This document shows positions 16,687 to 24,945 of a DNA stretch of 47,990 nucleotides, in pieces. Made by a program: the position numbers and the translations under genes. Every line of letters begins with the position of its first letter. The first letter of the stretch is position 1. Source of the stretch: an uncultured Pelagibacteraceae bacterium (GTDB lineage: Bacteria; Pseudomonadota; Alphaproteobacteria; Pelagibacterales; Pelagibacteraceae). The notes beneath the pieces are model-generated. The model worked only from the letters and a program-made list of their open reading frames with translations. It was not told the origin of the DNA and ran no database searches. The stretch spans positions 1 through 47,990 of the forward strand of contig CACKYY010000009.1 of NCBI GenBank assembly GCA_902604525.1, in the 5' to 3' direction.

Positions 16687-17305
16687 TTTTAATTTGTTCT
16701 ACTTTATTTAAAAAAATTTCTATTTTTGATTGATCTTTTAATCCAGAAGTTTCTAAGCCTCCAGACAAATCTATAAAATCTGCTATTTTTCCATAATTTA
16801 TTAGATCATCGTTAAATTTAATATTACCAGCAATCATTAATTTTTTATCAATTTTTAGGTCTTTAATTAGATCATGGTTAAATGCTTCACTTTTTTCATA
16901 ACCCTTACTATCAAATAAATAAATATCAGTTACCTCATTAAAATCTTTATATTTTTCTAAGTCTGATTTGTCTTTAATGGTAAATGCAGTGATAATTTTC
17001 TTATTGTAGGTATTTTTAATAGAACTTATTTGTTCTGGAGTGCAATCATATAATTGGTAATAGTCAAAAGGTAGATTTTTAATTTTTTCTAATATTTCTT
17101 CATTAGGTTTGACCAATACAGCAACATACTGAGAATTATTTTTATTTATATTTAACAACTTTTCTAATTTCTTAAACTCAACATATCTAGGACTTTTTTG
17201 ATAGTTACAAATAAAACCAATAAATTTAGGTGGATACGGATGATTAATGATAAAGTTCAATGTATCTGGATCTGACACTCCACATATTTTACAGCCCTTG
17301 ATCAT
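16676..17305 (-). CDS. trpF: phosphoribosylanthranilate isomerase
   Basis: Converts phosphoribosylanthranilate to CdRP in tryptophan synthesis. It is 209 residues from the ATG at 17305, which forms a TGATG junction with the pyrF stop; a TTG one codon upstream is the only longer alternative. The catalytic cysteine motif KICGVSDPDTL and the C-terminal phosphate-binding DLSGGLETSGLKD (family consensus SSGVExxPGxKD) are present. It overlaps trpB by 11 bases. Confidence 0.92.
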   Translation of the reverse strand: MIKGCKICGVSDPDTLNFIINHPYPPKFIGFICNYQKSPRYVEFKKLEKLLNINKNNSQYVAVLVKPNEEILEKIKNLPFDYYQLYDCTPEQISSIKNTYNKKIITAFTIKDKSDLEKYKDFNEVTDIYLFDSKGYEKSEAFNHDLIKDLKIDKKLMIAGNIKFNDDLINYGKIADFIDLSGGLETSGLKDQSKIEIFLNKVEQIKNET

Positions 17306-17994
17306 CAACTTAAATGATCAATTAATTTTTTTACATTATGTTTAATATTACCTTTGGTAAGTGATCTACCTATTACAACCCCTGAAACTTTATTCTTAAA
17401 AGCATCTTTTGGAGTCATCACTCTTGCTTGATCATTTGAATTATCTCCTGGTAATCTTATGCCGGGTGTTACTATTAAAAAATTTTTATATTTTTTTCTA
17501 ATCATGTTAGATTCTTGTGGTGAGCATACAATCCCATCACAACCTGATTTCTTAATAAGTTCAGCTTGTTTTAAAACTAATTGTTGAACATTTTTTGTAT
17601 GACCTATTTCTCGCAAAGATTTATTATTTAAGCTTGTTAAAATTGTAACACCTAAAACTTTTAAGTTTTTATTTATTTTTTTAGTATGTTTTTTTACAGC
17701 TTTTAGCATATCTAGACCACCATTTGCATGAACTGTAATGTACTTACATTTCCTTAAATCTTTTAAACTATCTACAGCTGAAAGAGCAGTTTGTGGAATA
17801 TCATTTATTTTTAAATCCAACCAAAAATCTCTTTTAAACTTCTCAAGGAACTTTCTTCCATTTTTAGAGTAAAAAAGTTGTAATCCAAATTTTGGTATGA
17901 TCTTTAATTTATTATTTTTTGTTTGAACAATAATATCTTTAATTTTTTTTATCTTTGATGCATCACACGCAACAAATATAATTTTATTCTTCAT
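17305..17994 (-). CDS. pyrF: orotidine 5'-phosphate decarboxylase
   Basis: Final step of UMP synthesis. The 229 residues form a TIM barrel with the catalytic LDLKINDIP motif (Asp-Lys-Asp array; usually DLKxHDIP, here Asn for His), the VHANGG strand and the phosphate-gripping TPGIRLPGDNSNDQARV and GVVIGRSLT loops. It overlaps ihfB upstream by 11 bases and trpF downstream by one base. The pyrF-trpF pairing downstream of rpsA-ihfB is a known alphaproteobacterial arrangement. Confidence 0.95.
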   Translation of the reverse strand: MKNKIIFVACDASKIKKIKDIIVQTKNNKLKIIPKFGLQLFYSKNGRKFLEKFKRDFWLDLKINDIPQTALSAVDSLKDLRKCKYITVHANGGLDMLKAVKKHTKKINKNLKVLGVTILTSLNNKSLREIGHTKNVQQLVLKQAELIKKSGCDGIVCSPQESNMIRKKYKNFLIVTPGIRLPGDNSNDQARVMTPKDAFKNKVSGVVIGRSLTKGNIKHNVKKLIDHLS

Positions 17995-18274
17995 TATTTA
18001 ATTTTTTAAACAAGTCTTTGGACATTTTGAAGTGAATAGTTTTTTTTTCAGGAGTATTTACCTTTTCTCCTGTTTTGGGATTTCTAGATATCCTGGCTTT
18101 TTGAATATTTGTAGAAAATACACCAAAACCTCTTAGTTCTACTCGGTCTCCTCTTCTTAGAGCTCTCTTTATTTCGTTTAAAATTATGTTAGTAAATTTT
18201 TCTAAGTCTTTTTTAAAGAAATTAGGGTAATTATTTGAAAGTTGTTTTAAAAGCTTTGATTTTACAATAGCCAA
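17984..18274 (-). CDS. ihfB: integration host factor beta subunit
   Basis: A 96-residue HU/IHF-family DNA-bending protein. The family core RVELRGFGVFS, the KARISRNPKTGEKV DNA-binding arm with its tip proline, and the C-terminal FKMSKDLFKKLN are present. Its position after rpsA is typical of ihfB. The start codon is TTG, preceded by an AAGAAGA ribosome-binding site; no ATG gives the conserved MAIVKSKLL start. It follows rpsA by 17 bases, the largest gap in this minus-strand run, and overlaps pyrF by 11. Confidence 0.92.
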   Translation of the reverse strand: MAIVKSKLLKQLSNNYPNFFKKDLEKFTNIILNEIKRALRRGDRVELRGFGVFSTNIQKARISRNPKTGEKVNTPEKKTIHFKMSKDLFKKLNNEE

Positions 18275-18291
18275 TTTTAATCTTCTTAATT

Positions 18292-20016
18292 TTAATTATC
18301 TTCTTCTTTTTTCTTTAAGTCTTCAGATAAAGATGAAAATGGTAGGTTTTTTCCAGATCCTTCTGATCCATATTTTTCTAAAGCTTCTTTTTTTTCAATT
18401 TCTTCAAGTAATTTTATACTTAATACAACTTTTCTTTTGTTTATATCTAGATCAGCTATTGCGACATCTAATTTTTCACCACCTGTCCATCTTGAAGGTC
18501 TTGCATCAGCTGCATTGATAGCAATTGCATTTTTTTTAATTTGAAAGTCCATTTCACAACCCTCAGGTCTTACCATTAAACCTTTGTTGTCAGTTGATAT
18601 AACTTTTACAGTAATAGTTTGATTCTTAGTTTTATCTTTAAAGAAATCAAAAGGATCTGCTTGAGTTTGTCTTAAGCCAACTCTAATTTTCTGTTCTGAA
18701 GATTTTATCTCTAGAACCATTACTTTAATTTTATCACCCTTCTTATATTTAGCTAATTCCTCTTCACCATTATTTAAGTAAGTTAAGTCATTGCAGTGCA
18801 AAAAAGCATCTACATCTAAATTCTCAATTTTAACAAATAATGAATACTCGTTTTTATTAACAATTTCACCTTCAACAATTGTATTGATAGGAAATTTTTT
18901 CTCAAAAGTCTCAAAAGGATTTTCTTGAGTTAATCTATGCGAAATAGCAACCCTTCTTTTGTCTTTATCAATTTCAGTAATTACACAGTCTATTTCATCA
19001 CCAATTTTGAACATTTTTTTTGCAGAAATATTTTTCTTTGTCCAGCTTAATTCACTTGAATGTAAAAGAGTAGTCAGACCCGGCTCTAACTCACAAAAAG
19101 CTCCAAAGTCCATCAATTTTACAACTTTAACTTTATAGATTTTATTTAGCTCGTAATTCTCTACATGTTCAAAAGGATCTGGTGATAATTGTTTTACAGA
19201 GCAGCCAACTTGCAATTTTTCTTTATCAACACTTATAACTTTTAGATCATGCTTTTCACCAATATTAAATACCTCATCAGGATGATTCACTCTCGAGTAA
19301 GATATTTCTTGAAGATGAACTAGTACATCTAACTCTCCATTAACATTAAAAAAGCAACCAAAAGAACTATAACCTTTTACTTCAGCTCCTTTAATGATGT
19401 CACCTACTTTAAATTTTTCAATTATTTTAGCTTTGTCCTCTTTTTTAAATGATGAAATAATTTCTCTTCTCGATACACAAGCGTTACCACGGATTTTATC
19501 GAGCTTTATTAGTGCAAATTTTTGTGGCTCGTTCATTAGGTGACTTATATCTTTTAAAGGTTTGTCTGATATCTGGCTACCTGGTAGAAACATGAGTGAA
19601 CCTGTATCAATATGCTCAACAATACAACCTCCTTTACATTTAGAGGTAATTTTACCCATGATAGGTTCATTTTTTTCGTATGCTTCAACTAATTTATCCC
19701 AACCTTTAATTTTTTGTGCTTTAGAGGCAGAAACTAAAACTTCACCATGCTTATCCTCAATTTTTTCCAATAAAACGGATATAGTTTCGCCTACTTTAAT
19801 CTTCTCAGCTAGGCCCATACTCTTCAGTTCATTGATATCTAGAACAGGCTCAGACTTTAATCCCTCAACAAAAAGAAAAACAAATTTTTCTGTAATTTTG
19901 TTTATTTTACCCTCTATAATTTTCCCTTCTTCTATTTGGATTTTTGAGAGTTGACTATTAAGTAATTTTTCGAATTCTTGAGAGGCTGGATTTGATAAAT
20001 CTTTATAAATTTCCAT
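18292..20016 (-). CDS. rpsA: 30S ribosomal protein S1
   Basis: Binds mRNA on the 30S subunit and helps initiation, especially on messages with weak Shine-Dalgarno sequences, which are common in this window. The 574 residues hold six S1/OB repeats, including KIMDFGAFCELEPGLTTLLHSSELSW. I place the start at the ATG at 20016, which shares one base with the cmk stop (TAATG) and gives MEIYKDLSNP. The frame stays open to an ATG at 20064, but that would overlap cmk by 49 bases. A Lys/Glu tail ends the protein. Confidence 0.95.
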   Translation of the reverse strand: MEIYKDLSNPASQEFEKLLNSQLSKIQIEEGKIIEGKINKITEKFVFLFVEGLKSEPVLDINELKSMGLAEKIKVGETISVLLEKIEDKHGEVLVSASKAQKIKGWDKLVEAYEKNEPIMGKITSKCKGGCIVEHIDTGSLMFLPGSQISDKPLKDISHLMNEPQKFALIKLDKIRGNACVSRREIISSFKKEDKAKIIEKFKVGDIIKGAEVKGYSSFGCFFNVNGELDVLVHLQEISYSRVNHPDEVFNIGEKHDLKVISVDKEKLQVGCSVKQLSPDPFEHVENYELNKIYKVKVVKLMDFGAFCELEPGLTTLLHSSELSWTKKNISAKKMFKIGDEIDCVITEIDKDKRRVAISHRLTQENPFETFEKKFPINTIVEGEIVNKNEYSLFVKIENLDVDAFLHCNDLTYLNNGEEELAKYKKGDKIKVMVLEIKSSEQKIRVGLRQTQADPFDFFKDKTKNQTITVKVISTDNKGLMVRPEGCEMDFQIKKNAIAINAADARPSRWTGGEKLDVAIADLDINKRKVVLSIKLLEEIEKKEALEKYGSEGSGKNLPFSSLSEDLKKKEEDN

Positions 20017-20672
20017 TAAATAATTATTTTCCTGTCTATTATTTTTTTTATTTTTAAAAAACAACGTCTTATACTTAGGTTACTAGTGTTTAGCAAGATG
20101 CTATCCTTTGTTTTTTTAAGTGGAGAAATCTTTCGATTTATGTCACTTTTATCACGCTTTTTGACACTTTTTAGTACCTCTTGATAAGAAATATTTCTAT
20201 TTTTGGCTTTTAACTCCTTATATCTTCTATGAGCCCTAGTCTTTAAATTGGCAGTTATAAATAGTTTCACATCAGCATCTGGCACTATAACTGAACAGAT
20301 ATCCCTTCCATCTAAACATGATCCAGCATATTTACTTGGTGGATTATAAGCACATTTTAATTGAAAAGTATTAACTAATTTTCTTATTTTTTTATCTTTT
20401 GCGATTATTGATGCAATTGTTGCAACCTTATCAGAAAGTAACTTTTTGTTATTTAAGGATGAAATTTTTAAATTATTAATTTTTTTTTTTATATACTGGT
20501 AATTAAATTCCTTAGGTTCTTTAATTTTAATGTTAGCAATATATCTATAAATACGTCCAGTATCGAGTTGGAGCAGATTGTAATGCTTAGAAATTAATTT
20601 TGCCTGAGTTCCAGCACCTGCTGCTGCAGGAGAATCTATAGCTATTTTAATTATATTTTTTCTCTTTAACAT
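20016..20672 (-). CDS. cmk: cytidylate kinase with altered P-loop
   Basis: Family enzyme phosphorylates CMP and dCMP. The 218 residues match cytidylate kinase along their length: LDTGRIYR, DGRDICSVIVPDADVKLF, RAHRRYKEL, and a lid region with KRDKSDINRKISPL. The Walker A loop is abnormal: where the family has GPxxxGKGT, this protein has SPAAAGAGT (residues 14-22), so Ser14 replaces Gly and Ala20 replaces the invariant Lys. I confirmed the codons by reading the reverse complement. It overlaps aroA by 26 bases and rpsA by one. Activity is therefore uncertain. Confidence 0.88.
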   Translation of the reverse strand: MLKRKNIIKIAIDSPAAAGAGTQAKLISKHYNLLQLDTGRIYRYIANIKIKEPKEFNYQYIKKKINNLKISSLNNKKLLSDKVATIASIIAKDKKIRKLVNTFQLKCAYNPPSKYAGSCLDGRDICSVIVPDADVKLFITANLKTRAHRRYKELKAKNRNISYQEVLKSVKKRDKSDINRKISPLKKTKDSILLNTSNLSIRRCFLKIKKIIDRKIII

Positions 20673-21990
20673 TTTTTTTTAAATCATTAATTATTTTTAA
20701 AAAATTTGGAAATGATGTTTTAATTGAGTCTTTGTCATGTATATTCCAATTTCCACCAAAAGACAGTGCAGCTATTACACTTGTCATAAAAACTCTATGG
20801 TCTTTGAGATAATTTTTGATTAAAATTTTTTTCTTTATATTCAATGTGGGATTACCATAAATTTTTATGGAGTCTTTAGTAGTGATAGTTTTAATGCCTA
20901 TTTTAGTTAATATTATTTTAGCCCATTTTAGTCTAGGACTTTCTTTTTGATTTAATTCAGCTAGATCTTTGAAATATGAGACTCCTTCAGCCTTAGCAGC
21001 TACTAAAAATATTATAAGAAATTCATCAATAGCACCACTATTTAATTTCGATGGACAATTAATGGATTTAATTGATTTAGGACTTTTTATCATTATGTCA
21101 GCAATTTTTTCTCCTTTATAAATCTTTTGATTTTTAAAAATTATAGAAATTCCCATCTTTTTCAAAATAGTAATTATCCCAGTTCTAGAAGGGTTAATAT
21201 TCACGTTCTTTATAACCAATTCTGAATTATTAGACAGAGCTGTTAAAACAATAAAAAAAGCACTTGAGCTAATATCTGATGGAATATTATAATTTAATGG
21301 ATTTATAGTTTTAACTTTATTAATTTTGATTTCATCATGATTTTTTTTAGTTTTTACTGATATTGGTAAATTTAAGTATTTAAATAAAAGTTCTGTGTGA
21401 TTTCTTGATTTCTTAGCTTTAATTATTGTGGTGCCATTAGCTCTCATTCCTCCAAATATCACAGAGCTTTTACACTGAGCTGACCCTTTTTTTTCAATAT
21501 ATTTTACAGACTTCAATTTTTGTGAGCCAAAAATTGTTAAAGGCAAACTTTTACTTTTGTTTAATTTAAATTGTGCCCCAAATTTACTTAGTGGCTGAGT
21601 TACTCTTCTAAAATCTCTTTTTGATAAACTTTTATCGCCAATTATTTTTATTGGAAATGTGGTATTGATTAGTAAACCAAGAATTAGTCTACCTAAAGTC
21701 CCTGAGTTCCTAGCGTCAATTGTAATATTTTTTTTATAATTATATCCCTTAATACCTTTCCCATAAATTTTAACTCCCTTTTTTGTAATTTTAGATTTTA
21801 TTCCTAAGATTTTAACAGCTTTTATTGCTGCCAATACATCTTCTGATAATAGTAAGTTTTTTGCATTGGATACTCCATTTGCTAAAGAGGAGAGAAGAAC
21901 CCATCTTATACTTATACTTTTGTCTCCACTTACTGAAATAACCTTGTCGAAACTACCTATTTTATCATTGATGATTAACGGATCTGGCAT
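20647..21990 (-). CDS. aroA: 3-phosphoshikimate 1-carboxyvinyltransferase (EPSP synthase)
   Basis: Adds enolpyruvate to shikimate 3-phosphate, the sixth step of the shikimate pathway. The 447 residues contain SGDKSISIR, ARNSGTLGRL, SAQCKSS, SRNHTE, IPSDISSSAFF, the catalytic IDE, LNQKESPRLK and KDHRVFMTSV, in the family order. The start agrees with the family N-terminus. It lies 6 bases after lptB and overlaps cmk by 26 bases, as in the common aroA-cmk-rpsA arrangement. Confidence 0.95.
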   Translation of the reverse strand: MPDPLIINDKIGSFDKVISVSGDKSISIRWVLLSSLANGVSNAKNLLLSEDVLAAIKAVKILGIKSKITKKGVKIYGKGIKGYNYKKNITIDARNSGTLGRLILGLLINTTFPIKIIGDKSLSKRDFRRVTQPLSKFGAQFKLNKSKSLPLTIFGSQKLKSVKYIEKKGSAQCKSSVIFGGMRANGTTIIKAKKSRNHTELLFKYLNLPISVKTKKNHDEIKINKVKTINPLNYNIPSDISSSAFFIVLTALSNNSELVIKNVNINPSRTGIITILKKMGISIIFKNQKIYKGEKIADIMIKSPKSIKSINCPSKLNSGAIDEFLIIFLVAAKAEGVSYFKDLAELNQKESPRLKWAKIILTKIGIKTITTKDSIKIYGNPTLNIKKKILIKNYLKDHRVFMTSVIAALSFGGNWNIHDKDSIKTSFPNFLKIINDLKKNVKEKKYN

Positions 21991-21996
21991 TTCAAA

Positions 21997-22773
21997 TTAA
22001 TTAAATTTAAAATTATCACCAAAGTATGCATTTTTAGCATTAATGTCTTTTACCAAATTTGATGGTGTATCTTGAGCTATGATCTTACCATTGCTTAATA
22101 TCATAGCAACATCTACACAGGCCAAAAGATCTCTTGCTTGATGATCACAAATACAAATTGTAATTCTGTTTTCATTCTGAAGGTTTACAATTATTTCTTG
22201 TAACATCTTTATTGTTAAAACATCTAAAGCAGCAAAACATTCATCTAACAGGAGCACTTTAGGTTCACTTAATAATGATAATGCGATTACCAACTTTTTT
22301 TTTTGTCCGCCTGATAAAAATTTTCCTTTAATGTCTTTTAAATTATCAAGTTCAAATTTAGAAATTAAATAATTTACTCTTTCGGTTCTATAATTTTTAT
22401 CATCTATTACAATTTCACTAATTGCTTTTAAATTATCATGAAGAGTTAAATCACTGAAAAAACCTCCATATTGTGGAACGTAACCTACTTTATATTTTTT
22501 TGTACGCAGATAAACTGGATACTTAGATACATCTTCGCCTGCTATTTTAATTTTTCCATTTCCAGGATTAATTAATCCAGTTATGAGATTAAATATAGTT
22601 GATTTACCTACACCATTAGGCCCCAGCATCCCAAATATTTGTCCTTCATTTATTTTAAAATTTATATTTTCTAATATCTGTCTATTTCCATAAGACAATG
22701 AAATATTTTCAAACTCAATTATTGAATTAATATTTTTAAATGATTTAATCCGAAATTTTTTTATTATAGCCAT
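21997..22773 (-). CDS. lptB: LPS export ABC transporter ATP-binding protein
   Basis: Cytoplasmic ATPase of the LptBFGC complex that pulls LPS from the inner membrane. The 258 residues include an N-terminal extension of about 17 residues, Walker A GPNGVGKST, Q-loop VPQYGGFF, signature LSGGQKKKL, Walker B VLLLDECFAALD and the switch His in CDHQ. The family usually has DEPFA after Walker B; here Cys replaces Pro. It follows lptC with a 1-base gap, which supports LptB over other ABC ATPases. Confidence 0.9.
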   Translation of the reverse strand: MAIIKKFRIKSFKNINSIIEFENISLSYGNRQILENINFKINEGQIFGMLGPNGVGKSTIFNLITGLINPGNGKIKIAGEDVSKYPVYLRTKKYKVGYVPQYGGFFSDLTLHDNLKAISEIVIDDKNYRTERVNYLISKFELDNLKDIKGKFLSGGQKKKLVIALSLLSEPKVLLLDECFAALDVLTIKMLQEIIVNLQNENRITICICDHQARDLLACVDVAMILSNGKIIAQDTPSNLVKDINAKNAYFGDNFKFN

Positions 22774-22774
22774 A

Positions 22775-23350
22775 TTAATTAATACTTTTAATATTTACTT
22801 TTTTCTGACTTTCGTACATAAATATTTTTGTATCCTTGGTTTTTAAGTTCATTTCTAAAGCGTCTGCTTTTAGAATATTTTCTAAATTTGTATAAACTAC
22901 TTTTTTTGTCATTAATAACGAATTTCTTTTTATTGAAAAATCTAAATATTCTCCAGTAATTTCATTATTTAAGTAATTAATTATTACATTTTTCGAAAAT
23001 ATTGTATCAAAATTACTAGAGTTATATTTACCATAGTCTGAAGTTATTAATATATCATCTGAATTTATTAATTTAATTTTAGCCTTAATATTAGTCAGAT
23101 ATATAATATTTGCATTTGAAAAATCTATTTCACCGTCAGTTGCTGTAATAATATATTCATTTCCATCAGTATCTTTGGTCGTATATTTAACATCTTTCAT
23201 ATTATTTGAACTATATACTTCATTCTCTAATTTTTGAGGTTTTATTAAAGTCGTGTCCTTTTTTTTAAAAATTTTTGAATTAATTACAATTAAAATAATA
23301 ATAAAGCATAAAATAATAAAAATAATTTTACCAATGTGCCTTTTAATCAT
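22775..23350 (-). CDS. lptC: LPS export periplasmic protein LptC
   Basis: A 191-residue bitopic protein: one N-terminal membrane helix (about residues 7-25, IIFIILCFIIILIVI) then a periplasmic domain rich in beta strands with the YIITATDGEIDFSN pattern of the LptC/LptA jellyroll. It would relay LPS from LptBFG to LptA. It overlaps kdsD by one base (TAATG) and is followed directly by lptB. An lptA gene, usually found between lptC and lptB, is not present here. Confidence 0.85.
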   Translation of the reverse strand: MIKRHIGKIIFIILCFIIILIVINSKIFKKKDTTLIKPQKLENEVYSSNNMKDVKYTTKDTDGNEYIITATDGEIDFSNANIIYLTNIKAKIKLINSDDILITSDYGKYNSSNFDTIFSKNVIINYLNNEITGEYLDFSIKRNSLLMTKKVVYTNLENILKADALEMNLKTKDTKIFMYESQKKVNIKSIN

Positions 23351-24318
23351 TAAGAAATATTCGATTGCAAAATTGTATGAACATGAATGACACCAATTGT
23401 TGTTGATGGTTTTTGTTTGCTATGAACAATTAGAGATGTTATTTTTTTTCCATTCATCACAGAAAGTGCCTTAGCGGCAAGTTCATTTTTCTCAATAGAA
23501 ATAGGCTTTTTAGTCATAATTTGTTTAACCGGCAACAATTGAAAGTTTAAATTTTTTTGACTAAATCTTCTGATTTGGCCATCAGTGATTATACCAGTAG
23601 TTTTCTTTTGTTTGTTTCTAATAATCAAAATTCCTAAACTTTTTTCAGTTAAAATTTTTAAAGCTTTGCTCATCTTTAAATTTTCATTAACAAAAGGTAT
23701 TTTTTTACCTTTAATCATAATATCTTCGACGGTTCTTAGTTGCGCTCCCAGACTTCCAGCTGGGTGCAATTTTTTGAAGTCTATCTTACTGAATTTCTTA
23801 TGCTTCATCGTGGCAATAGCCAAAGAATCTCCTAGGGCGAGTTGTGCAGTTGTACTAGCAGTAGGAACAATGCCACCTGCTTCAATTACTTTAGGTAATA
23901 CAAGTTTAATGTCAGATGTTTTATAAAGTAAGGATTCTTTTTTCGAAACAATTCCAATTAACAAAATTTTATTTCTATTTGCGTACTGAATTATATTTCT
24001 TAATTCACTTGTTTCTCCTGAATTACTTATAAGAATTAAAATATCTTTTTTAGATATCATTCCAAGATCTCCATGAGAGGCTTCACTTGCAGAAATACTA
24101 AAAGATGGTGTACCAACTGATGCTAATGTTGCTGCTATTTTTGAGGCTATCAATCCACTTTTCCCTACCCCACATAGAATTACTTTTGACTGACATTTTA
24201 TAATCTCAGAAACTGCCTGATTAAAAGAATTGTTTAAGGTTTTTTTTAAATTTTGAAGAGCTTTGACCTCTAAGTTTATTACTTCTTTAGCAGTTATTAT
24301 AAATCTTTTTTTTGGCAT
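23350..24318 (-). CDS. kdsD: arabinose-5-phosphate isomerase (KpsF/GutQ family)
   Basis: Converts ribulose 5-phosphate to arabinose 5-phosphate, the first precursor of KDO in lipopolysaccharide. The 322 residues show an N-terminal SIS sugar-isomerase domain (CGVGKSGLIASKIAATLASVG, SNSGETSEL, HPAGSLGAQL) followed by two CBS domains. kdsB, acting later in the same pathway, is at 29.3 kb. It overlaps both neighbours (rnd and lptC) by one base. Confidence 0.95.
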   Translation of the reverse strand: MPKKRFIITAKEVINLEVKALQNLKKTLNNSFNQAVSEIIKCQSKVILCGVGKSGLIASKIAATLASVGTPSFSISASEASHGDLGMISKKDILILISNSGETSELRNIIQYANRNKILLIGIVSKKESLLYKTSDIKLVLPKVIEAGGIVPTASTTAQLALGDSLAIATMKHKKFSKIDFKKLHPAGSLGAQLRTVEDIMIKGKKIPFVNENLKMSKALKILTEKSLGILIIRNKQKKTTGIITDGQIRRFSQKNLNFQLLPVKQIMTKKPISIEKNELAAKALSVMNGKKITSLIVHSKQKPSTTIGVIHVHTILQSNIS

Positions 24319-24929
24319 TAATGAGACCAGATATCATCTTTAAAAAGAGCCAGATCAAGATCAACTCTTGTTTTTAAAAATTTTAAACAATCTTTGTATA
24401 GCTTTATTCGATTTTCTCTTTCTAGTATTTTTTCTAAGTTATCGTGTATTTTATGTAAATAAATAACATCATTTGCACAATATTTTAGTTGGGCAGGTGT
24501 TAATTGTCCTCCAAAATCTGAACTTTGAAATTGTTTGCTGATATCTATATTTGCAAATTCTTTTATTAATGTTTTTAATGAATGATTATCAGAATATGAT
24601 CTTGCAAGTTTTGATGCTATCTTCGTATCAAGAATATTATTAGTCTCAGTTTTTAAATAATACTTAATGTGAGACATATCTGCTCGTCCATAATGAAAGA
24701 TTTTACTAACCTTTTCATCTTTTAATAGCTTTACTAAGTTTGGAGCATTGTAATTATCTCTGTCGAATTGCACAATGTGAGCATCTGAATTTCCTGAAGA
24801 TATTTGTATTAAGCACAGAGGATCTCTTCTGACATTTAGACCCATGAATTCTCCATCAACCGCTATTATATTGCCTAATTCCAAATCATCTGGTAGATCA
24901 TTTTTGTGAAGATGAATATTGTTGGTCAT
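24318..24929 (-). CDS. rnd: RNase D-like 3'-5' exonuclease
   Basis: A 203-residue DEDDy exonuclease lacking the HRDC domains of full-length RNase D. Motif I is VDGEFMGL (Asp and Glu), motif II FHYGRADM and motif III YCANDVIYL. Short proteins of this kind precede kdsD in many alphaproteobacteria. It is the first gene of the minus-strand run. Its start lies only 16 bases from the divergent NDUFA9-like gene, so the promoter must overlap coding sequence of the opposite unit. Confidence 0.92.
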   Translation of the reverse strand: MTNNIHLHKNDLPDDLELGNIIAVDGEFMGLNVRRDPLCLIQISSGNSDAHIVQFDRDNYNAPNLVKLLKDEKVSKIFHYGRADMSHIKYYLKTETNNILDTKIASKLARSYSDNHSLKTLIKEFANIDISKQFQSSDFGGQLTPAQLKYCANDVIYLHKIHDNLEKILERENRIKLYKDCLKFLKTRVDLDLALFKDDIWSH

Positions 24930-24945
24930 TTTTAAACATATATAT

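Noticed and set aside
20017-20064. rpsA start 16 codons upstream
   Set aside because: It would overlap cmk by 49 bases; the ATG at 20016 forms a TAATG junction of the type seen throughout the window and gives the expected S1 start.
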